Assembly: GCA_963556255.1 (NCBI GenBank)
Contig: OY744608.1
Location: 5,577,448-5,641,447, forward strand
Direction of reading: 5' to 3'
From: Allolobophora icterica
Lineage: Eukaryota; Annelida; Clitellata; Crassiclitellata; Lumbricidae
DNA: 64,000 nt
Both the position numbers and the translations under genes were made by a program. Shown in pieces: positions 36,430 to 45,400 of this stretch. The notes under the pieces were generated by a model, which saw only the letters and a list, made by a program, of their open reading frames with translations, did not search any database and had not been told where the DNA came from. Position 1 is the stretch's first letter; each line of letters opens with the position of its first letter.

Positions 36430-39400
36430 CGGGACTTCTACCCTTGTGGGTCTCCCATTGTGTTCCAAGAACTAACTGATCTTATTAGGCTTATATCAAG
36501 CAAGCTACATGTTAAGTCAATGAGTTATTATCGGTGATATTTATGTGTATTCTGTTTTGTTATTCTCTATTTGGACCAATGAACAATGATTGATGACTGA
36601 CTGTGACTGATTAATGATATATATATACATATATATATATATATTATATATATTAATATATATTTATTTGTTAAACTTTACCATACACTTCTCATACTTT
36701 GGTGGCAGTTTAACAGCAAATCACTGCATAAAAACTAAAAAAACACTTGTAATTAATCTATAAGCACTTGACTTAATCTAAATTAGGTTTTGAGAATTTA
36801 TACAGACCAAAGGACTCTGCTACCCACAGTGTTGTTTCCGACATCCTTTATCTAAGAGAAAAGTTTGACCTGCCACCGAAACAGACCAAACAACCTGGCT
36901 CTTGCCCAATCGAATTTATAAGAATTTATATAGCACCGGTCAGTAAGCTTGTCGCCTTTATGCAGTTTCCAGAGATTTACATTAACAATATTGGGTGAGC
37001 GATGGTCTAGTGCTTGGTGATCTGGGCTGTCAGTTGAGAGGTCAAGGTTCAAATCCCGCCATTGCAGCAATTTCTGTAGAGACTTCGGATCCACTTGAGC
37101 CACAAACCAATTCAGTTATATCGAGGACAAGGATCGTATACTGTCGGTGGGAGATTAGACGGCGGGGAAGGGCCTGGGCACCTGCTGACATATACCAAGG
37201 TTAAGGAAAGTGAAATTGCCAACACTTTCACCTCACGGCTAGCTCTAGACTGCTCTTCTTCTATATTTACAATGGCTAAACTATAAACGTTTAAACGTTT
37301 ATCATGTGCATGGGCAGTTTTACAGCAAATTACTGCATCATAAAACCCGATTGCAACTAATATACAAGCACTTAAACCTACCATAAATTAAGCATTGAGT
37401 GTAATCTCTCGAAAGAAAGAGCGAGTAGAGACAGAATTAACATGGTAAAGTGGCTTTAAAAGTTGATGTATGTCTCCGGACGGTTATGGGAAATCCTTTA
37501 CGTAACATCTCAAGTACAGTTTGGTTCTCTCTAGGTAAAAATTTCTGTGTGCTACATTTTGAACTTGCTGCACAGGCGTAGGTGTAACTTTGCATTGTGA
37601 AGGTTGTGTCGTCCTGTCACCACCGTTCAAAGTGAGGTGACAGTCATCCCTGTTTGGCCCTGTTGCAACACAACAGCGTTATTTTAGTTCAACAATTAAC
37701 GGTGGTGTATTCTGTGATACTTAACAATTGCACCTTCAGTTAGCTTACTTACTTATTGTTTTATGTTGCATAGATTGGTGACATTATCCATCTTGTTGTA
37801 GCTGACAGTACCATATCAGGTTTGTATAAAATGTCAGGAGGGAGAGGGAGGGAAAAGGGAATGGGTAAGGGGAGAGGAGAGGATTGGTCACAACCAATGG
37901 GGCAGAGTAACAGGGATTTTTTTGAGGGGGGTGATATTTTCTATTGTTTTAACCATTAGTTGTATGTGCACGGTCACATATATCTTCTCCTCGGCTGTGT
38001 AGCTTAGAGGGAACAGCATGCTCCGATGTGCTGCTGTTTAACACACCAAGTCTCATGATCTTGAGAGTCAACAATCCATAACTGTGGTGTCCAGGAGCTG
38101 TGATCTTTGCATCCATCATTGGCCCTGACAGTGCTGTCCACGATAAATGATCTCAGCATTCTGCGGCCCACAATATTAGCATCCATAACCCACACAACCT
38201 AATCTATTGATTTTTATTGCCCAAGTGCCTCAGCTAGGAGATCAACAGAATTAGGTTTCATCTCCAATACTTTTCCAATACTTTTCCAATGGTGTCCAGC
38301 CTCACAAGGTCACTATCTACATTCATAGACACCTCCTCTCCAAACAGCCCCAACAACTAGAATGTGACCTGATTTTCCAGAGATCAGTGTGACGTAAGCT
38401 ACCATCCACTGAACATCTGGTGCCCACTAGCCGTCCATCATTACCAGGTATACAAGTTCCTATCCTAGCCTTCTTGTTCTTGAGGGATCATTTCTCTTTT
38501 AATCTTCTTACAAAACCAGAACCATCTGTATCTTCTGAAGCCCACGATTGCTGATTATACTTTCTCGCAATTTAAAACTAAACCTGCACTCACCATTCAT
38601 CAAGCAGCAAAAATTTATTTAATAGCATACGAAAATAAACCAATTTCAACCATAGCATCATACAAGTATTCCCACAAAGTTTACACTACGTAAAAAGGAA
38701 AATACAGGTGAAGGTCTAATCAGCAGAGGTACAATAGTACAATACAATGAATAAATATAAAAATTCAAAAAATACAATAAAATACAGTGAAGAGAAGAAG
38801 AAGAGCAGTCACTTAAGCTAGCCCTGAGGCAGCCATGGGTATGAAGAGTTAGCGACTTCATTTTCTTAGCCTCACCACATGAGGGCGGATGGCCAGTCCT
38901 CTCCCTTGCAGTCTCATCTTCCCAACAACAGTATACGGTCGGTACTCATCATAGCTGAGTTGGCTAATGGTGCAGATGGAGAATAAATCTCGAACCAAAT
39001 TTCTGCCCTGCATTCACATTAATCCAACATACAGAAGTTCACTGAAAAGAACTCCCAAAGTAACCCGTCTCAGTAACAGAAGCGATAGATTACACAAATA
39101 TTCCCATAAACAATACAGAGTTTTTTATCCACTAAATACCAAAAAAAGACAAATACAGGTGTAGGTCCAATCACCAATTTTGTCATTAGTATACCTTACA
39201 ATACATCACAGAACTTTTAATCAGTTCAGCCTCCACCCTCTGCATTCCTGTCAAGGTCAATGCACAAAATGGTACGACATACCACATAAACACGCAACAG
39301 AACACTGCATACTATGTGCTCAGCGATCTAATTTTATCCGAATAAAAATTCATTTACGACTATCCCCTACCCACATTATATACAAATATGCATATAAAAA

Positions 39401-42400
39401 TGCACAACTTGTACAATACACCTCCTTGTGTCTGCATAAAAATGCGTGCATGACTGTGCCATGCATACCCATATAACACTCTCGCACACGTGCAACAGGA
39501 GAACGCATACCTTGCAATACCGACCTACTTTTGTCAGGATAAAAATGCACACTTGTCAATCCATAAATCATTCTGTAATTGACCAGAACGGCCAACTCAA
39601 GTACAGGACAAAATCCACGAAACCAGCTGAAGCTAGTCAGGCGAAGGATGAATTTTTTTTAACTGACGAGAAACACCTGTCCATTATCTATCTCTTTCAT
39701 CACTGTTTCTTTGTATCTTATATGAGGTGACAAATTATCAATTGCAAAACAAGGGCAAGGAATGGCAAGTTGACGTAAGGTGAGGTGCGGTGAGATAAGG
39801 AAGCTAATTTAAGGTAATTTATCAGGCAAGTTAAATTAGGGCAACAAGGGGTAAAGTACAGAATGCAAGGTAAGATAAGGCAAAAAAATTAGATTACAGG
39901 AGGGTTAAGTAGGTTAAGGAAAGGCAAGGCAAAGCAGGTGAAAGTATCGTAAGGTAAGGTGGGGTTTGGTAAGTAATGTTACTTTATGACAAGGTAATGC
40001 AGGGTAATATTAAGCGTAGCTAAGGTAATGCAAGAGAGGGTAAGGTACAGTAAGGTAGGTAAAAGTATGATAAGGAAAGGTAAGTTAAGGTGAGCATTCA
40101 CATGTTATTCTATGCCCGATTAATTAACACAACAACCTGCATGGCTCTTTGATCTTTCTGCTGAATGCAGCCCTGACAACACAGAAGTTTCTATGGTAAC
40201 ATGTAAACAAAAGTGTCACCTTTACATTTACATACTTTACACATACCTTTATACACATCTTTATGCATACCTTTCTACACACCTTTACACATACATTTAT
40301 ACATCTCTGGGACATACACATAGGCATTTTAACAACTAATTTTTCCCTTTTTATTTCTGAGGATTTGTATACAGCCATATAAACTAGTGCATTACCCTTA
40401 AAGATTTTCTGCAGTCACCTGTGTCATTTCATGCTCCTCCTAAAGACTTGTCTGTTTAGGACTGCTAATATCACAGGCTATCTCTCGGTGTCAACAGACT
40501 GATCCTCTGGATGTTGACCTGATTAAGCCTAACCTTGGTGCGCTATCGGTTGAAAACTAGCGCATTAGACATAGAAATACTAACTAATAATAATAATAAT
40601 TCTGAGTATGCAAGCGCAAAAGTGTTTTACCATTTTAATGCTATGGTCATAGTTTCTGTGATTTTATGTCTTTATGCCACTGACTGCTAAGAGTAAGAAA
40701 CATACTAATCGTCTATCATCTGTGTAAACTTTTGTTTTGTGCTATGACCAAGATTATTCTGCAGTTTATGTCTTCGCGGCAGCTGTGACAAAGCACAGCT
40801 TTGCTATTGTCTAAACACTTTCTTCAAATTTATGAATTTTATATTTTTATTACCTCCAGCCGGGACCATATTGGCGTGTCTCAAGTGAGAACAGACACAC
40901 ACTTTTGGCTATCTAGGAAAACACTCGCGTTATCGTATCGTATATCCCCACAAAGCGCCAGACTTGCGAGAAAGTTTAAGGTTAAAGGTAAAGGTAGCGA
41001 CTTGTTTATGTACCACTACAAATACTCCTCAGGTGTGTAAAGGTAAAGCACACTTACAATGTAAACATTTTTCTAAAGGGACCATTATGGTCTCGACCCT
41101 GCTCAGTTTTCAGTGAACTGATCGGGTGGGATCCTTTACAGTAGCGCTTTAGAAATTCTGAGTTTACAATTACTATTGTGATTATGATCCTTCACCATCG
41201 ATGCCCCTTTGAGAGGGTGCCACACCCTTTGAGGTTCAAGAACTTCAAGTGTATGGAAAATGGACCGTACTAGACCAAGATTCAACTGTCTGAAACAAAG
41301 CCAGCATTGGTTTACTCTATTGAGCTCCTTGGATGCTTACAGATGAAAGTTACGAAATAATAACATTGTTCACAGGCCTCTTATAGAAACAATTCAGAAC
41401 TGTACAGACGACAGGTGTGTTAGCAGACCTCTTTAGAAACTGCACAAGAGTAGAGATAAAGACACTTGTTAGCTCTCAGAAGCGCGGTCCCACGGTTGAT
41501 GAGTATCCAGGTATCTAATTACCATAACATCACAAGTAAGGAGTGATTTATAGTATCTCAAAAGCTACTGGTTAGGCCCTATAGATTGCCGCAATCTCTT
41601 TTTTCCGCAGTTAATACCAAACGATGCTGCCCTCTAATGAATACAGTGCAAGTTACATCAACATCAACATTATGTAGGTTAGCTAAAGTACATGACAATA
41701 TTTCCTAATACGCTTCACATATCCTAGATATGGCACCAGATATGGGCAAATATAAGGGACATATGATGTCCATATGGAAAAATTGTTAGTGTGGGTTTCA
41801 AATGTCTATATACCTAGGGCGCTGATCCCTCTCGTCTTTAAAGGCTTAAACATGGTTAGAGATTTCTTCTTGATAAAGAATGTATTTAACTGAATCATAA
41901 TCATGAATTTTGTAAAAATTACTTAAAAACTAAGTGCAGGGCCCCAGCTTATTTGCGAGCACTGCATCAAGTCGGAGGCATTGTGTGAAGAACAAGATTC
42001 GGTAGCCTGGAGACTACCCAGTCTTGTTCTGCACTGAAGGAAATGGAGAAGTTTTCTTTAGGTGGAAAGGTATTTAAGTTGAAATAGGAATGTGGAAGAC
42101 TGGATGAAGTCAGGGTATGATTTGCTGAGGCTGCTTTACAAAGCAAGGTATCGAATACAGGGCTAAGGTCGACAACCATGGCCCTATTGTCATCAGATAT
42201 TGTCGCAAACACTGGATACTACATTTGAAAGTGAGGCTGGTAGTGGGAACAACTCAGAGTGACCAACAAGAGGTTCAACAAAACTGAATGACTAAATTTG
42301 ATCATTTACAAAAAACAACTCCAAGATGAAGAGTTGTATACTAATGCCAAATGCCAACTATGAAATGTTAGTATTCTAAAATTACCACTGCTAGCAATAC

Positions 42401-45400
42401 TAATGTAACCACTGCTAGCAATACTACTGCTACCATGGCTAGCAATACTAATGTAACCACTGCTAGCAATACTACTGTTACCATGGCTAGCAATACTAAT
42501 GTAACCACTGCTAGCAATACTAATGTTACCACTGCTAGCAATACTAATGTTACCACTGCTAGCAATACTAATGTTACCACTGCTAGCAATACTAATGGGT
42601 TACCACTGCTAGCAATACTAATGTTACCACTGCTAGCAATACTAATGGGTTACCACTGCTAGCAATACTAATGCTACCACTGCTAGCAATACCAATGTTA
42701 CCACTGCTAGCAAACTAATGTTACCACTGCTAGCAATACCAATGTTACCACTGCTAGCAATACTAATGTTACCGTTGTAGCATAACAGGTCAAAAGATCC
42801 TTTAGCTCCAGAACCACGGTGCATATCAGTAGCATGGTGGTAGAGTTTGTAGTGCACCTGTTCTATAATCCAACGATTATGAGTCTGAGCCTAGAGAATT
42901 GACTCCAAGTAACGACCTGGGGCAAATTGTTTACACACACCGGTCTCTATCACCAGGTAATAGAATTTTGTACCAACACTACCTGGCAAGTTATTATCAA
43001 ACCAATAAGCCTTACGATGTAGTGAGAACTTGTCCATGACCCTGCAGTTGACCTACATTGCAGGGTCAAAGGTCTAAATCCCAAGAGTCGAAATTATGCA
43101 TCGCCTAGTCATTCAACTATGGAATATCAGAAGTAAACGAACTTCTTGGGACTACTCCACTATAAAGACTATTGTCTACGAATCATGTAGTACAAAGCGC
43201 AGGACTACAACACATAATTACCTTAAAACCAGTGGGTAGATAATGTTAAGGTTGCCACTAACCTTTACTCGGCAGCCATTCACCTCTGGAAGGAAACCAA
43301 GCCTTACTAACATCAGAACAAGTCATTTTCAATAAATGTCCACCCTTGAAATCCGTCTATACGATCTGACGAGTCTAAAACAACACAGCAACATTGTGTA
43401 GACTCCTCCTCACTGTGAAACGATACCATCCCTATAATTCACAGTGAGGCAGGAACATTAATCCAATGTTCCATGGTGATGATTTCTCCTTAAAAACTAT
43501 GTGCTGTAATATTAACTGAAATACCATTTTGAATCGTAATTGTGATTGTAAAATCCAATTTTATAAAGCGCTACTCGAAAGCTAGGCACGGGCACTTGCT
43601 TATTTGCGAGCACAGAGTCATGTCAGAAGCGTTGTCCAGAGGTGGGCAACGGATGATCCGCGTCTGGTTACCAGAGAGGAGGAAGAAGAGGAGCTGCTAA
43701 GGTGGGTTTTGCTGAGGGTGAGAAGGTTTGGAAGGCAGAGGATTGGATGGATTAGGCTAGGAATTCTTGAAAGGTAAGACTTCAACTTGGAGTGGAAAGC
43801 CTGTGGGGGTGATAAGCAGATGAGCCCAGGGAAAACATTGCATAGAATACTGGATAGAATTTTTTACTGCGCATATACTTCTTCATGTGCGGAGTCAGGT
43901 GTAATTTCTCAAATGCACTTTAATGTTGCATAACTATTTCACCTCTATATTGCCTAACAAGAATAAAAAACCACCATGAATACCTTTACTCCTAAACAGT
44001 AACAGGCATTTCTTATAACAATGTCTTCATGCACCGAGCTATTCAACACAGATGCACTAACAAAATCCCCAGTCAACTGCTCTATATATGGTGTTCTCAG
44101 TCCTGAATAGGACTGACAACACCATCTCACAATACCAACAATACAATTGAGCATCAGTCAATAGTGCTGAGCAATAACACACTGTGAGTTAAGGACTTGC
44201 TCGAGGCAACTACAGAATAACTGTCTTGGAGAGGCTTGAACCCGCACTCTCTGCATTATAAGCCGAACACTCTTACCAACAGGTTAGTGGGTAGCAGTTA
44301 CAAGTCCGTAATTTGGCTCACAAAAACTTAGCTCAGCAAATAAACTGAATAGGACTGAGAACTGCCATTGACAAAGTTGAATAACAGATACGTGATTGTA
44401 ATCCAGAGGATTTTCAGTTTGTATTCGCTGTCAGAGATGGTTGTGGACTTTGTTCGGCCCTGGTCCACCTCTTATGCAAGGTTCTCTAAATAGAGACATC
44501 TATAAATGCATCCGAGTATTTATAGAGTGCCTTCTATGAAATTCGCATAGACACTGCAAATAGACTGTCAACGTCATAAGAATGTGACTTAAAGCAAGCT
44601 GAAATATGTCTCTTGATCTATTTGTTTTGGTGGAACATTGTATGTTTTTGGTGTTTCAGTGGAAGAGTGCTCAAGAGGACAGTCCTCTGCATGAGAAGGT
44701 TTGAAGTGTTTAACTACTACTGTACAGGAGAGTGAGATTAGCTGGTTCCCAAGGGCTGCAGAACAGAACAACGGTATGTGCCATGAAAAAAGAGAGCTCC
44801 TGAATAAGCCGGTGCCCTGTGCTTAGCTTTTAGGCAGAATTTAAGAAATTTTGAGATGATTATGATTCATTCTTGGACCCCAATGATGATCGAGGCTTGC
44901 CCAACAAAGAGACTCAACAATATAAGCAGTCTTAATTGGCAGCCATTACAGTGTGTCTTGCATTTGGTTCAAAACACACAACTTTGGCCAAGTTAACCAT
45001 GAATTTCCATGAATTATATGGCACAGATGAGAATGTATTAAAACTGATTTATCCCGTACTGTGGGAAATCTGCAATTACAGCACTACATCCATGGGCGTC
45101 CAGAGGGGGAAGGGGGCATTTGTCCCTTTGGATTTTGAAAATATTTTAAAAATTAAATCTTTTCATTATTATGATTATTACAACAGTCCCAACACGAGCT
45201 TCAATGCAAAAAAACTTAATTATTTAGGCAAAGTCCTTGACTATTATTTATTTTTAAAGTTGTCATGTGTTCTGTGTTCATTCTATGCAAAAACGTCATT
45301 TTGCTCCCATAAAAAATCCCCCCCCCCTAATTTTTTTTGCCCCAACAGAAATTCTTGCAGACGCCCATGACCACATCCAATGCATCATCATCCCTTGTAG

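Noticed and set aside
44936..45370. 144-codon + strand ORF
   Set aside because: Its second half lies inside a hAT-like MITE (45091-45369) and the first half has no recognisable domain or splice support.
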